Part shown: one piece after another, positions 18,032 to 28,114 of the stretch | How positions within the stretch are numbered: position 1 is the stretch's first letter | How the letters are laid out: each line of letters opens with the position of its first letter | Assembly: GCA_963579025.1 (NCBI GenBank) | Contig: CAUZFZ010000032.1 | Span: 1 to 64,000 of the forward strand | Length of the DNA: 64,000 bases | Direction: 5' to 3' | DNA from: CAUZFZ01 sp963579025 | Lineage (GTDB): Bacteria; Planctomycetota; Planctomycetia; Planctomycetales; Planctomycetaceae | The notes under the pieces: generated by a model | Database searches by the model: none | What the model saw: only the letters and a program-made list of their open reading frames with translations | Told to the model about the DNA's origin: nothing | Translations under genes and position numbers: made by a program

Positions 18032-19135
18032 TTATGAGAGTTGGGGTTGGGTAAGTGTTGCTTCCACGGCGGAGTCACCGAGTCGACCCAGTGCCCATGC
18101 CGCCGCGTCGCGAATCAGTTCTTCGGGATCGGCCGCAACCTGTGTCAGCGCAGGAATCAGAGATCGATCTCCTGAATTTCCAGCCGCGATGGCGGCGTTG
18201 CGCAGCAGGCCGGATCGGCCCGTTCGAAACTGCGGCGTCCCCCGAAATCGCTGCCGGAAGCCGTCTTCGTCCAGTGACAGGAGCCATCTAAGGTCGGCCG
18301 GCGTGAGGTCAGCCAGGGGTTTGAAATCATCGACAGTTGATGGGGGCGCTTTGCGATTCCACGGGCAGACGTCCTGGCAGATGTCGCAGCCGAAGACCCA
18401 GTTGCCCATGCCCTCACGCAGGTCCTCGGGGATCGGCTGGTCGCGAAGTTCGATCGTCAGATACGAAATGCATCGCCGCGCGTCGAGGACTCCAGGTTCT
18501 GGAAACGCATCCGTCGGGCAGGCATCCAGGCAGCGGGTGCAAGTGCCGCAGTGAGATGTTGCGTGCGGCGCGTCCGGAGTCAGCTCGGCGTCCGTTAAGA
18601 GTGCTCCCAGAAAGAACCAGCTTCCGATGTGTTTGTTGATCAGCATCGTGTTCTTGCCGAACCAGCCCAGTCCGGCGAGCACGGCGAAATCCCGCTCCAG
18701 CAGCGGAGCCGTGTCGACAACCGACCGCGTGCGGCATTCAGGCAACTCGTCCTGCAGAAATTGACCCAGTTGTTTCAGCCGTGTCTTGAGCACGTCGTGA
18801 TAGTCACCCCTGCCAACCGCGTAGCGCGCGACGCGTCCGTTGGATTCTGACGTTGTTTCGTTCTGGCCCGATTTGTAATCGGCGTCGAAGTAATTCAGAC
18901 CAACAACAATGAGACTGCGGACCTCCGGCAGGACACCGGACGGATGTTCGTATGCCTCTTCCCGGCGCGGCATGTAGCTCATTTCACCGGCGTACCCGCG
19001 GCGCAGCCATTCCTGCAGGTGGTCGAATCCCGCAGGTGAAACTGCAGGCGCAATTCCCACCAGATCGAAGCCAAGCCGTGTGGCTTCAGACCGAATTGCA
19101 TCGGCAAGTTGGTTGGGATCGGGCATCTGCGACAT
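18032..19135 (-). CDS. queG: Epoxyqueuosine reductase
   Basis: Last step of queuosine synthesis: reduces epoxyqueuosine in tRNA to queuosine using cobalamin and iron-sulfur clusters. 367 residues from ATG 19135. Cluster ligands are visible as C196/C199/C202/C206 (CGTCTRCLDACP) and C222 with C250/C253/C257 (CDICQDVCPW). Asp141 is in the expected catalytic place (VVDTAPLLER). The C-terminal 60 residues form a HEAT-like helical repeat. A longer in-frame start overlaps the divergent lipoyl gene and is not protein-like. queE, an earlier step, is at 30.8 kb. Confidence 0.94.
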   Translation of the reverse strand: MSQMPDPNQLADAIRSEATRLGFDLVGIAPAVSPAGFDHLQEWLRRGYAGEMSYMPRREEAYEHPSGVLPEVRSLIVVGLNYFDADYKSGQNETTSESNGRVARYAVGRGDYHDVLKTRLKQLGQFLQDELPECRTRSVVDTAPLLERDFAVLAGLGWFGKNTMLINKHIGSWFFLGALLTDAELTPDAPHATSHCGTCTRCLDACPTDAFPEPGVLDARRCISYLTIELRDQPIPEDLREGMGNWVFGCDICQDVCPWNRKAPPSTVDDFKPLADLTPADLRWLLSLDEDGFRQRFRGTPQFRTGRSGLLRNAAIAAGNSGDRSLIPALTQVAADPEELIRDAAAWALGRLGDSAVEATLTQPQLS

Positions 19136-19229
19136 ACTCTGCAGGTCTCTTTTCAGAAGTCGAGCGGACCAGTGTACCCAGCGTCGATGTGCGCCCGCGC
19201 CTCGCGTCCTCCGAAACAGCGTGAGTGAC

Positions 19230-19505
19230 ATGTCCGATCCACCAGAAGTACCGATTGTCGTCCCCGAGCTGGGCAACGGTGACCTTGCCGTTCGACTTGG
19301 CTGTTGGCTGGTGGACGTCGGCGACGAGATTACCCAGGGCGACCGGCTGGCCGAGTTGGTCCTGCCAGGCACCGTCTTCGAGCTGACCGCGACCGCGTCC
19401 GGCCGATTGACGCGCATTGAACGGGCGAACGGGGCCGCGGTCGAGTGTGGCACGGTGCTGGGGATGTTCATTCCAGACAGGCAGGAGTCTGACGACGGTC
19501 CCTGA
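19230..19505 (+). CDS. Lipoyl/biotinyl-domain-like protein without the acceptor lysine
   Basis: 91 residues from ATG 19230 (a GTG at 19221 adds three). The sequence follows a lipoyl domain: VPELGNGDLAVRLGCWLV, GDEITQGDRLAELV, TATASGRL. Where the attachment DK motif belongs, it reads LPGTVFE, with Gly47 in the lysine position. It could be a non-lipoylated structural copy or a decayed carrier. It is transcribed away from queG and ends 89 bases before tRNA-Leu. Confidence 0.65.
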   Translation: MSDPPEVPIVVPELGNGDLAVRLGCWLVDVGDEITQGDRLAELVLPGTVFELTATASGRLTRIERANGAAVECGTVLGMFIPDRQESDDGP

Positions 19506-19594
19506 TCGCCCCGTCGGTGTCGCTGTGGGATAGCCCAAACGGGCGACTTGTCCGGCGAGCAGGAGATTTCTATCCTTCGCCCCTCGCAGTCCCT

Positions 19595-19681
19595 GCCCAG
19601 GTGGCGGAATTGGCAGACGCGCCAGGTTCAGGTCCTGGTGGGATATTATTTCCCGTGGAGGTTCGAGTCCTCTCCTGGGCA
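19595..19681 (+). tRNA. tRNA-Leu (anticodon CAG)
   Basis: Complete cloverleaf of 87 bases: acceptor GCCCAGG/CCTGGGC with A discriminator, anticodon stem CCAGG/CCTGG around loop TTCAGGT, a long variable arm, and T-loop GGTTCGAGTCC. CCA is not encoded. A 57-base copy of its 3' part recurs at 36230-36286. Confidence 0.96.
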
Positions 19682-19689
19682 CTGCTCGC

Positions 19690-19724
19690 AAGGACTTACG
19701 TCGTTGAGGCGTAAGTCCTTTTTT
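19690..19724 (+). terminator. Rho-independent terminator of tRNA-Leu
   Basis: Perfect 11-bp stem AAGGACTTACG / CGTAAGTCCTT, nine-base loop, then T run, nine bases after the tRNA. Confidence 0.9.
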
Positions 19725-19821
19725 AGTGCGCATCCTGACAGAGCACACTTGCAATCTGATGCGGGCACTCACTCCTCTTTCGTGAGAGACGTGACGTAAG
19801 GGCCGACGATGCTACTCGCAA

Positions 19822-20752
19822 TCAGGCCAGCGTCTCAGGCACGACCCGTCCGCCGACATCGGTCAATCGGAATTCCCGGCCGACCTGCCGGTACGTCAGG
19901 CTCTCGTGGTCCAGACCGAGGAGGTGAAGAATTGTGGCCTGCAGGTCATGGATGTGGACGGGATTCTCGACGGCTCGCAGCCCGAGTTCGTCGGTCGCGC
20001 CCACGACATGACCTGCTCGTGAACCGCCACCGGCCAGCCACATCGAAAAGCCGGTGGCATGGTGATCACGGCCCACGGTATTTGCGCCCAAGTGAGGCAA
20101 TGACCTCTCTGCCATGGGCGTGCGCCCGAATTCGCCACCCCAGATCACGAGCGTGTTGTCCAACAGGCCGCGCCGTTTCAGGTCCGTCAGCAACGCGGCG
20201 ACGGGGCGGTCGGTGGCCTGACAGTGCTGATCATGGTTTCTCTTCAGGTAGCTGTGTCCGTCCCACGATGAGTCAGCCAGCATGACGAATCGGACGCCTC
20301 GTTCGATCATGCGGCGTGCCAGCAGGCAATTCCGACCGTACTTCCGTGTGGCACCATCATTCAGCCCGTACATGTCCTGCGTCGCCTGAGTCTCGTCCGA
20401 CAGCTCCAACAGTTCCGGGGCTGACGACTGCAATCGGAAGGCCATCTCATAGCTTGCCATGCGCGAGGCAATCTCGATGTCGCCCGTTCGCTCGTAAGCT
20501 GCAGCGTTCAGCCGACGAAGCGAGTGCAGCGTCAGGGCATCCATCGACCCCGTGATGCCGGCCGGTCTTGAGAGATAGGGGATCGGGTCGTTCGTCGGCA
20601 GGAAAGCCACGCCGCGATGCCGTGAGGGCAGGAAGCCATTGCTCCAGATGCTGGCCCCGGCTTCGGGACCCTGGTCTCCGGACGTCATGACGACAAAGGC
20701 AGGCAGATTGTCCGTTTCGGCTCCCAGCCCGTAAGACACCCACGACCCTAAT
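19822..20752 (-). pseudogene. DUF1501 protein, 3' half (gene split)
   Basis: The C-terminal two thirds of a DUF1501 protein. It begins abruptly at LGSWVSYGLG, a conserved core position normally reached after about 170 residues, then continues through RKYGRNCLLARRMIERGVRF, the VIWGGEFGRTP metal-site segment and GRDHHATGF to a normal end. The sequence 5' of the break is the terminal inverted repeat of an IS1182-like element. The missing N-terminal part is found on the same strand at 33.62-34.15 kb and ends at the matching codon. Any start codon upstream would lie in the IS, so this piece should not give a functional protein. Confidence 0.88.
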
Positions 20753-22756
20753 GGGCCTGTTGAAGTATCAGGGCTGAGGATGAGGCGTGAATCAGGGACC
20801 GGAATTCTGCAATGGTGGGGCTCGCACGGGAAGGGCCAGCGCGCTGGTGGAAAATCGGGACCGGGACGGGCGGGAAGTCTCGTGGACGGATTGACGCGAC
20901 TCGGGGGCGTGCCACGCCCGCTCGGGAACGCGAGCGCACTCGCCTCAGGCCTCAAGAGCCGCTTCGGACAACGCTTCCAGCGACAAACGACGCAGCCGCG
21001 ACAGCACCGACAGGATCTTCTTCAGGTTCAACGTCAGGCACGCCCAGCGCCATTCCGTCTCGACCTTCTCCAGACCCACATGCCGGAACTGACGCAGGCC
21101 CAGCACCGCCTTCAACCACGCGAACGGTGTCTCCGCGATCGGAGAACGACGCGCGTACTGAGCCTGAGACTCCGGCGTCGCCATCCGTTGAGCCGCACGC
21201 TCACGCACTTCGGCATGGGCATCCCGGCGGATGTTCCGCACCCGACCGTCGTCGCCCGTCGCCGGCTCACCGTCCTTCTTCTGCAGACACAACGCCACCA
21301 GCGGACAACCGTCGCAGTTCAGGCTGCGGTAACGCTTCAGCTCGACGCCGTTCCGGGTCTCGCGACTTTCGTACGGCAACTCGCGACCACCCGGACAGTG
21401 GTAGACGTCCTGTTCGGCGTCGTACACGAAGTTCGATTTGTCGAGCTGCCCCTGAGGATTCCGCGGCAGTTGGTCCCACTGGTCCTCAGGCACCGGTTGC
21501 GTCAGGTCGTCCCGCAGTGCCGGGTTATCCGCGGCCGGTTCCGTCGATTTCACCGGGACCACGGCGTTGATCCCACGCGCTTCCATGCCCGCCAGAATCG
21601 TCCCCGACGCGTTACCACCATCAGAGAGAAAATTCTCCGGAGCCTCTCCGCACAACTCCGTCGTCCGATCGACCGCCGGCAGCGCCTCGTCCGATTCGTT
21701 GATCTCATCCAGCACGTTGGCATCCAGAATGATGCCGCTCGCCCCGTCGGTCACTGCCGTCGGTGTGTAGTTCGGGGCGAACCCGCCTTCCCTGTTGGGC
21801 ATGACTTTGCTCTGGGGATCCGTGGTCGGCACCTGAGCCGGACTCTTCTTCGGATCGGTGCCGGCCTTGCGACGTTCCTCGTCCCGCGCGCGAGCAACCT
21901 CGGCCAGTTCGGCGAGCTTCTCCCGCCGCTCTTCCAGCGACTTGAGCCCCTCGGGCAACGCGGTCTGAGCACCGGCTCCCGCGGTGGCCGCGTCTTCCAG
22001 AGCCGTGGCGGTCGCGGCGGCCATGGCTTCGATCTGCGCGTCGATGGCCGCCAGCTTCTTCTCGATCGACGGCGTGGTGAGCGTCGCGTACCGACTGTTC
22101 GCCGCTTTGACGCAGCCAATGGCTGATGATTTCCATCCGCGTTCGAAGATGGTGATCGGCCGCGACATCCGGAACGGGTCCGCGATAAACACGCCGTGCG
22201 TGCGCGAGTGGCATCGAAGCCGACCTCACCGAGCCGCACCATGCCCATGGTCAGAGCCATACGGCAGACCTGCTTAAAGAGGTCCTTGAGTGGCTCCTGA
22301 TTCTTCGAGAAGAACGTGGCCAGCGTGGTGTGATCGGGAGTCCGTCCTTCAGCGAGCCACATAAAATCGACATTGTGCCGGCAGGCGTATTCGAGGGGCC
22401 GGCTGGTGCGAATGCGTCTCATCATGGCATACAGCCAGATGCCGGCGAGGACGCGGGGATGAATGGGCGGCTGCCCGGCCCCGCCACGTTGATAGCTGGC
22501 TTCCCATGCAGCCCAGTCGAGCGTCCGCAGCGTCTCATCCAGCAGCCGGACTTCATGATCCTGCGGAATCATGTCATCGAGCGTAGGTTGAAAGAGCGTG
22601 ATCTGCTCCCTGACAATTTGTGGCTGAGCCCACCGATCCGTCGTCGCCATCGCGTCCCATCCCTGAATTCGGCCTCAATTCCCGCGTCCAGCCCCAAGAT
22701 AGCGCGACCCCGCCTCGATATCCAGGTCGGATTCGCGGAATACTTCAACAGTCCCC
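20753..22756 (-). mobile_element. IS1182-like insertion sequence
   Basis: About 2.0 kb. Ends are GGGCCTGTTGAAGTAT (20753-20768) and, inverted, GGGGACTGTTGAAGTAT (22740-22756), so the terminal inverted repeat is about 16 bp with one or two mismatches. A frame-broken transposase fills the inside. No matching target duplication is visible at the two edges (ctaat left, aagcg right), which fits a rearranged locus. Confidence 0.82.
20945..22650 (-). pseudogene. IS1182-family transposase, frame-broken
   Basis: The N-terminal part (from ATG 22650; QITLFQPTLDDMIPQDHEVR, then FMWLAEGRTPDHTTL) and the C-terminal part (SIEKKLAAIDAQIE, a C-rich segment with CDGCPLVALC, and SPIAETPFAWLK near the end) lie in different frames that switch near 22.15-22.21 kb. 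Between GFDATR and the AANSRYATLT segment sit about 90 bases with no counterpart in the family as I know it, so a small insertion probably caused the break. IS1182 is not known for programmed frameshifting, so this is called a pseudogene. Confidence 0.82.
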
Positions 22757-22847
22757 AAGCGGGGTGGCGTTTGGTAGATCTTTTTCTACCGCTCGCCTTT
22801 CAGGTTCCTTAGTTCGAAAGTCACGCGTCGTAGAATGTTACAGCGAG

Positions 22848-25013
22848 TCACTGGTCTGGTCCGCTGGCATGGTACAGCCGGCGATAAATACGTATGTCCT
22901 CGGCATTCGGCAGGACGATGACCAGTAGCCATTCATCGGCATTCGATGGATCGAGGATTGTCAGGTCTTCGAAGTTGTCGCCGCCATGAGGTGCGATCTG
23001 TGAAACGACTCCGAACAGGCTGCGTCCCTGCAGTCGAACGCTGATGTCTGTCAGAAAATCGACCTGTCTCTGACCAAGCTGCTGAAGCTCCTGCAGCACT
23101 TGGGGATCCTGCACCTGCGCCTGCACCTGATGGTGATTGAAATTGATAGTCGAAACGGGAAACACACTGCCATTCTGCCCGGTGACAGGGTGAATGTCGC
23201 GCTGGTTGTAGAGCCAGGCCTGAGCCTCGGAACCGAATGCCTCTCTAATCGCGATTGCCAGCTCGCCATTCTGATTGCGGTCGCTGATGAAACTCGGTGG
23301 ACGGTTCCAGTCAAACGTGCCTGTCTGCCCCGGCAATGTCTCGGGGTCCGGCGCGATGGCCAGGACGCGATTCATCTGTGGCGTCCACTGCGGCATCTCC
23401 TGCAGAACCTGGTACACGCCCGGCGGGCGTCCGGTTATGGTCGGGGGTGGAACGCTCTCGCGATTCATGTTCCGACCATAGCGATAGTCGTACATCTGGC
23501 CGCCGAAACGCGAGTGGTTCAACGCCGTGAACACACCACTGCGCATGTCTGTCGTGACGTTGTGACTCGACATCGTGAACAGCAGTTCGATGCGGTTGGA
23601 TCGCAGCACCGAACCGTCGCTGTCCATGTCAAACACGCGAATCTGCGATCGTTCCGTGGAAGCGTCCAGAAAGCTGTGCGACAGCCAGACCGTGAAGAGG
23701 GTGAAGAGCACCGTCGCGGCAGGGAACGTGATCCATGTGAAACGTCGTAATCGGAGTGCTCCCAGGACGAAGTAATCCAGCGGGCCGATCGTCAGCACGT
23801 AGAACAGCAGGATCAGCCCGATGTACGACAACGGGACGACTTCCACTTCCGATGGCATCAGTTTGTCGAGCAGCCCCTGCCCGCTCTTGAGTTCCAGCAC
23901 GCGCAGATCGTCCGAGGAACCGCCGAACTGCCAGCCGGGAACGTCGTAATTTCCGCCGTTGTAATTGTTTTGATTGCTCCTGCTGGAACCCTGCTTTGGC
24001 AGCAGCGTTTCGAGTTTCAGCCATTCAAAGCGGCCTTCATCCCGAGCCGTGGTGATTTGGTCCGCGCGGAAGTGCCACAACTTCGCGACCAATTCATTCC
24101 AGTCCGGCGTCGTAAAGTCCTGCTCAGCAAGCGGTCGATACATCACGGCGACGCGACCAAGTCCGCTGGCCAGTTGTTCGAAATATCCGTCCGGTGGCAC
24201 ATCCAGATGTCCATCCGGACCGGTGGTGAAGCGGTCTTTCTTTGAGCCGGCCAGACTGTTCAGAAAATCGAGCTGCTGCTGTTCGAGCCCGCCGAGAGGT
24301 TCCACGATCAGGCTGCCACCGGCGCGAACCCATTGAACTAGTGAACCGAGTTGGCGGGATCGCAACTCGGAGAAGCCCGTCTGGCTCAGAATCACCAGGT
24401 TGTAGCTGCAGAACCAGTGTGGGTCCTGCGGCATGTCATCCGGAGCGAAGACCTCCCGGTAAGTCAGCAGTTTGCCATTGCGCTGACTCTCTGCTTTCTC
24501 GCCCACGCTGTTTCGCCAGAATCGCTCAAACTTCAGAGAATCGACAAGCCTTGTGACCGTACGATCGGTCCCACGAACGATGGGATCGCAGAACAGAATG
24601 CGAAAGACACGTCCATCCTGCGGTGGGACGCGTATCGGACGAGCCTCCAGCTCGATCTCGGACTTCGAGGTAATAAACGCTCCGTTGATGTCGATCGTCT
24701 GAAATGCCGAGCGGCCATCCAGCGTGGGTAAGAGCATTCGAAAGCGGTTGCGTCCCACGTTGAGCGCCAGATCGTGAGACACCGCACGGCCAAAGAACAT
24801 GGGCCCGTCGCGAAACGTCAGCACGAGCCGCCCTTCGAGAATCGTCGCACCGCCCCAGGTCAATTCAATATCGAGCGGAAGCGGGCCACTGGACCGGGGC
24901 GTCGAATCGTTGCGAATCTCGAGTTGCAGCGGCACCGACTGCTGCGCTGACGCAGAGTTGAGCGAAATAGCCAGCAGCGCGGCTGCCGCCAGAAGCAAAG
25001 TTGTTGTTCTCAC
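22848..25013 (-). CDS. Large membrane protein of the BatA/DUF58 operon
   Basis: 721 residues from GTG 25013, which follows GAGAGGA and opens a signal peptide ending in ASAQQ. Residues 25-400 form an exported beta-rich part and a glutamine-amidotransferase-like region (VQWVRAGGSLIVEP near 235). Two or three membrane helices follow at about 410-480 (LILLFYVLTIGPLDYFVL and a second), then a second large domain. It is the last gene after DUF58 and BatA, the usual place for such proteins in planctomycetes. Exact biochemical role unknown. Confidence 0.75.
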   Translation of the reverse strand: MRTTTLLLAAAALLAISLNSASAQQSVPLQLEIRNDSTPRSSGPLPLDIELTWGGATILEGRLVLTFRDGPMFFGRAVSHDLALNVGRNRFRMLLPTLDGRSAFQTIDINGAFITSKSEIELEARPIRVPPQDGRVFRILFCDPIVRGTDRTVTRLVDSLKFERFWRNSVGEKAESQRNGKLLTYREVFAPDDMPQDPHWFCSYNLVILSQTGFSELRSRQLGSLVQWVRAGGSLIVEPLGGLEQQQLDFLNSLAGSKKDRFTTGPDGHLDVPPDGYFEQLASGLGRVAVMYRPLAEQDFTTPDWNELVAKLWHFRADQITTARDEGRFEWLKLETLLPKQGSSRSNQNNYNGGNYDVPGWQFGGSSDDLRVLELKSGQGLLDKLMPSEVEVVPLSYIGLILLFYVLTIGPLDYFVLGALRLRRFTWITFPAATVLFTLFTVWLSHSFLDASTERSQIRVFDMDSDGSVLRSNRIELLFTMSSHNVTTDMRSGVFTALNHSRFGGQMYDYRYGRNMNRESVPPPTITGRPPGVYQVLQEMPQWTPQMNRVLAIAPDPETLPGQTGTFDWNRPPSFISDRNQNGELAIAIREAFGSEAQAWLYNQRDIHPVTGQNGSVFPVSTINFNHHQVQAQVQDPQVLQELQQLGQRQVDFLTDISVRLQGRSLFGVVSQIAPHGGDNFEDLTILDPSNADEWLLVIVLPNAEDIRIYRRLYHASGPDQ

Positions 25014-25073
25014 CAAGTAATCCTCTCGACGCGGCGAAACAGTAGCTAGCAGGACAGAACGCATTCCTATGCC

Positions 25074-26954
25074 TTACTCAATCACCGGCGGTCGTTGAAA
25101 GAACCACCATTCCACCAGCAGCACGACGAACGCAATCATCGCGAGAGTGGACCATAGCGGCCGATCACTGTCGAGGAGTTCTTCCGCCGCCGCCACGGTT
25201 AATTCGTTGAACTGGATCTCATCCACGCGTGACAGCGAGGTCTCCATCGCATCCAGCAGACTGACTGAAACCGTCGCCACTTCACTGCCACCATCCAGAA
25301 TCCGATACGCACCAGCCACTGGCGCCGCGATTCCATTCAGCATCCCGTTTCCATCAGCTTTGACCGTGACATCGTTACCCGACGGGCTGCGTACGACGTA
25401 TTCCGCATTCGGTGACATCTCACGCACCGGCAACACTTTCGTACGAGCACCACGCACCTCGCCGATCGCAGCTTCATGGAAAGCGATCTGTACTCCGTTC
25501 GTGACCAGAATTGGGAACGCGATTCTGTACGGCAGCGTCGATCGGTCTGTGTGAAACAACAGGTAAACGTCGACCTCAGCCCCCACACGCTTCTGCACGA
25601 TCAACGGGCCGTTTCGTCCGTGAGCGAGAATCGTGTACCCCAGGTCCTCAAAGTCGCCGTCTCCCACACCGGCCTGCGTTCGTATGTCGTCCATGATCTG
25701 CACATCACGCAACTGCATGTGTTGCAGAAGAGGAGATGACCGATCCCAGTCAATGACTTCCGTCAAATCCGACTTCGAATCCACGAGTTCCGTCAGCTCA
25801 GCCGGGATGACGCCCGTGAAGACACGGACGGTTGAATCCAGTTCTTTGTCTGATCCTTTCTCCGAGAAGACCAGGTCGAAGGGAATACCCCGTTGATCGG
25901 TCGCACCTTCGTCGGGATACAGTTCCAGCGCCTCGTTCTCCGCGAGAGCCTGCCGGTAACTGGCCAGATCCGGATCGACATACACGCGCAGCGGACGGGG
26001 TGTCGGCAGATCCAGCCAGGCGGTGTTGTCCGACGCCAGCGAGTCGTACTCCCCATCATCAACCGACAGGCGTGCTTCCAGTCGAGTCGACACTTCGGAC
26101 GCAATTCCAAACGTCAACCGCTGCGACTCGCCCTTCTCCAGGACAAACGTCTCTTCACCCACCTGACGGCCATCCTGCAGTAGCACGACTTTTCCGGACG
26201 ACGGTTCCGACGCCTCGACTCGCAGAAACACGTCCCACTTGGGAGCCGTCTGCTGCTGGGCATTGAATGCCGTGATGCCGATGTTCGGACCCGCCGGATC
26301 GACCTGCTGAAAACTCACCGTGAACGGCAGTTCGAAATTCACACGCTCGGGGAAATTGCCGTCCGAGTAGACCAACACGCGCTCGATGGGAACTGTCCGA
26401 GCCAGCGCCTGAGTCATCCGCAGGGCGTCCTCCAGACGACTCGGCACATCGCGCACTTCCAGCTTGTCGAGTGCATCGAGCAGCACGCGACGATTACTGC
26501 TGAATTCCGTCAGCCGCTGCGCCGTCGAGTGCATGGCGATCAGCGAGATTCGCTGGCCGGATGCCATATTCTCGACCACATCGCGAATCTGGTCCCTGAC
26601 CAGTTCCAGCCGCGACTTACCGGATTCCGGATCGGTCGACGCCATGCTGGCCGACGTGTCAATCAGGACCGGCAGATACTCGGCCCGCCCCGCTCCGCCC
26701 TGCATGAACGGCTGCATGGCCGCCAGCACCAGCAGGATGATTATCGCCAGTTGCAGCCACAGCAGAATGTTTCGCTTGAACTTCTGAAACGGAGAATTGA
26801 CGCGTTGGTCGTTGAGTACCGTCTTCCACAGAGCCAGTGATGAAATCTCGACACGCGGCCGCTTCAGCTTCAGGAAGTAGAAGATGATCAGCGGAATCGT
26901 CAGCAGGAACCACCAAGCGTTGGCGATCGTTGTGAATGTGGGCAGCCAGCTCAT
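25074..26954 (-). CDS. BatA-like VWA membrane protein
   Basis: 626 residues. The ATG at 26954 overlaps the stop of the DUF58 gene as ATGA, which decides the start. Two N-terminal helices (about 8-30 and 62-82) frame a BatA-type segment with FYFLKLKRP. The VWA metal site DTSAS is at 99-103. A long extracytoplasmic part leads to a final helix at about 600-618. BatA proteins act with DUF58 and a MoxR ATPase in envelope stress or complex assembly; the partner ATPase is missing here. Confidence 0.85.
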   Translation of the reverse strand: MSWLPTFTTIANAWWFLLTIPLIIFYFLKLKRPRVEISSLALWKTVLNDQRVNSPFQKFKRNILLWLQLAIIILLVLAAMQPFMQGGAGRAEYLPVLIDTSASMASTDPESGKSRLELVRDQIRDVVENMASGQRISLIAMHSTAQRLTEFSSNRRVLLDALDKLEVRDVPSRLEDALRMTQALARTVPIERVLVYSDGNFPERVNFELPFTVSFQQVDPAGPNIGITAFNAQQQTAPKWDVFLRVEASEPSSGKVVLLQDGRQVGEETFVLEKGESQRLTFGIASEVSTRLEARLSVDDGEYDSLASDNTAWLDLPTPRPLRVYVDPDLASYRQALAENEALELYPDEGATDQRGIPFDLVFSEKGSDKELDSTVRVFTGVIPAELTELVDSKSDLTEVIDWDRSSPLLQHMQLRDVQIMDDIRTQAGVGDGDFEDLGYTILAHGRNGPLIVQKRVGAEVDVYLLFHTDRSTLPYRIAFPILVTNGVQIAFHEAAIGEVRGARTKVLPVREMSPNAEYVVRSPSGNDVTVKADGNGMLNGIAAPVAGAYRILDGGSEVATVSVSLLDAMETSLSRVDEIQFNELTVAAAEELLDSDRPLWSTLAMIAFVVLLVEWWFFQRPPVIE

Positions 26955-27856
26955 CGGACCCACCCCTTACGGAGCAGAGTCTCGTTCAGGATCGGTTCGA
27001 GCAGTTCGTCGGAACTCAGCGACAGAAACCGACCGTCCCGTCGGCGGCACTGAGTTTCCAGATACTCCTGCAGCGCGACGCGGTGTTCCTGATACAGGCC
27101 CAGCAGCTCACGCGCCGAGGACACGTCCAGTGTCAGCCCCGTTTCACAGTCCACGAACCTCAAGTCGCCCGTCAGGTCCGGTGAGATCTCACTCGGGCCA
27201 AGCAACTGAATACCGAAGATCTCCAGTCCGGCACTGTGCAGCAGATTGAATGATCGCGAGACGTCTCCAAATGTGAGGAAGTCCGAAAGCACGACGGCGA
27301 TGCCACGACCGCGGTGCACACGTAAGACAGAATCGACCGCGTCCTCGATGGCCGAATCGCCGCCTGGCTGCAAACCCTCCAGAAATGCGAGCACGCGCTT
27401 CATGTTCGGCCGGCCCTGTTGACCAGTCAGCATGATTGGGCTTGCTCCGGCCTGATAGCACGCGTAGACGCTGACTCGCTCGCCACCATGCAGCCCCATG
27501 ATCGCGAACGCGGACGCCAGTTGCCGCGCCCGTTCGAACTTCTGCTCGTGCTTCATGGAAGACGAACAGTCAAGCAGCACAACCACCTGCATCTCTTCTT
27601 CGTGTGCGTACAGCTTCAGATACGGTCGCTGCAGGCGTGCGAAGATATTCCAGTCGACGTTGCGGATGTCGTCGCCCGCGACGTAATCACGGTAGTCCAC
27701 GAAGTCGGTGCTGGCCCCTCCCTTGCCCGATAGATGCTCACCCCTCGCCCGATTCGTCCGACGACGGTTGGGATGCAGGCGCATGCGCTCGACCCGCGCA
27801 AGGGTTTCGTTCGCCATGAGCGACGTCAGTTGCGGCTTTTTCTCGGACAGCTCCAT
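26951..27856 (-). CDS. DUF58 domain protein
   Basis: 301 residues from ATG 27856; ATG 27814 is an alternative. The DUF58 signature is clear: FVDYRDYVAGDDIRNVDWN at 52-70, followed by a VWA-like metal site DCSSS at 96-100 and VLSDFLTF. It is translationally coupled to BatA downstream. The expected moxR gene should lie directly upstream, but that place holds a C/G-rich palindromic repeat and then apgM on the other strand. Confidence 0.9.
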   Translation of the reverse strand: MELSEKKPQLTSLMANETLARVERMRLHPNRRRTNRARGEHLSGKGGASTDFVDYRDYVAGDDIRNVDWNIFARLQRPYLKLYAHEEEMQVVVLLDCSSSMKHEQKFERARQLASAFAIMGLHGGERVSVYACYQAGASPIMLTGQQGRPNMKRVLAFLEGLQPGGDSAIEDAVDSVLRVHRGRGIAVVLSDFLTFGDVSRSFNLLHSAGLEIFGIQLLGPSEISPDLTGDLRFVDCETGLTLDVSSARELLGLYQEHRVALQEYLETQCRRRDGRFLSLSSDELLEPILNETLLRKGWVR

Positions 27857-27883
27857 GCGGGGCCCGGCATATGTTCAGGAAGT

Positions 27884-27930
27884 CCCCTCTCCCCCGTGGG
27901 GAGAGGGTTAGGGGGAGGGGATGGAGAGGG
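27884..27930. repeat. CCCTCTCCCC palindromic repeat
   Basis: CCCTCTCCCCC and GGGGAGAGGG pair around a short loop, followed by a partly repeated gggggagggg. It lies between DUF58 and apgM, at the point where the DUF58 operon lacks its usual first gene. Confidence 0.65.
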
Positions 27931-28114
27931 GCAGACGTGTTCAGCGAGCCGGCCATTGTACAGCGGAGCCGACCCCGGGCAATCGGCGGCCGCAGGGCTC
28001 GGGTGTCGCGTACGCAGCTTCGTTTCGACGGTCTCCAGCCTCATATTGTTGAGTTCCTGGCAGTGTGCCATATTCCGACCGCGCACCCATGACTTCGCAA
28101 TCGAAACGGGAACG

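Noticed and set aside
20780..22126. 448-codon plus-strand frame rich in Arg
   Set aside because: Antisense to the IS1182 transposase; Arg/His-rich without any domain.
20945..22650. Programmed frameshift in the transposase
   Set aside because: IS1182 elements are not known to use one, no slippery run was noticed at the switch, and extra bases without family match lie at the break.
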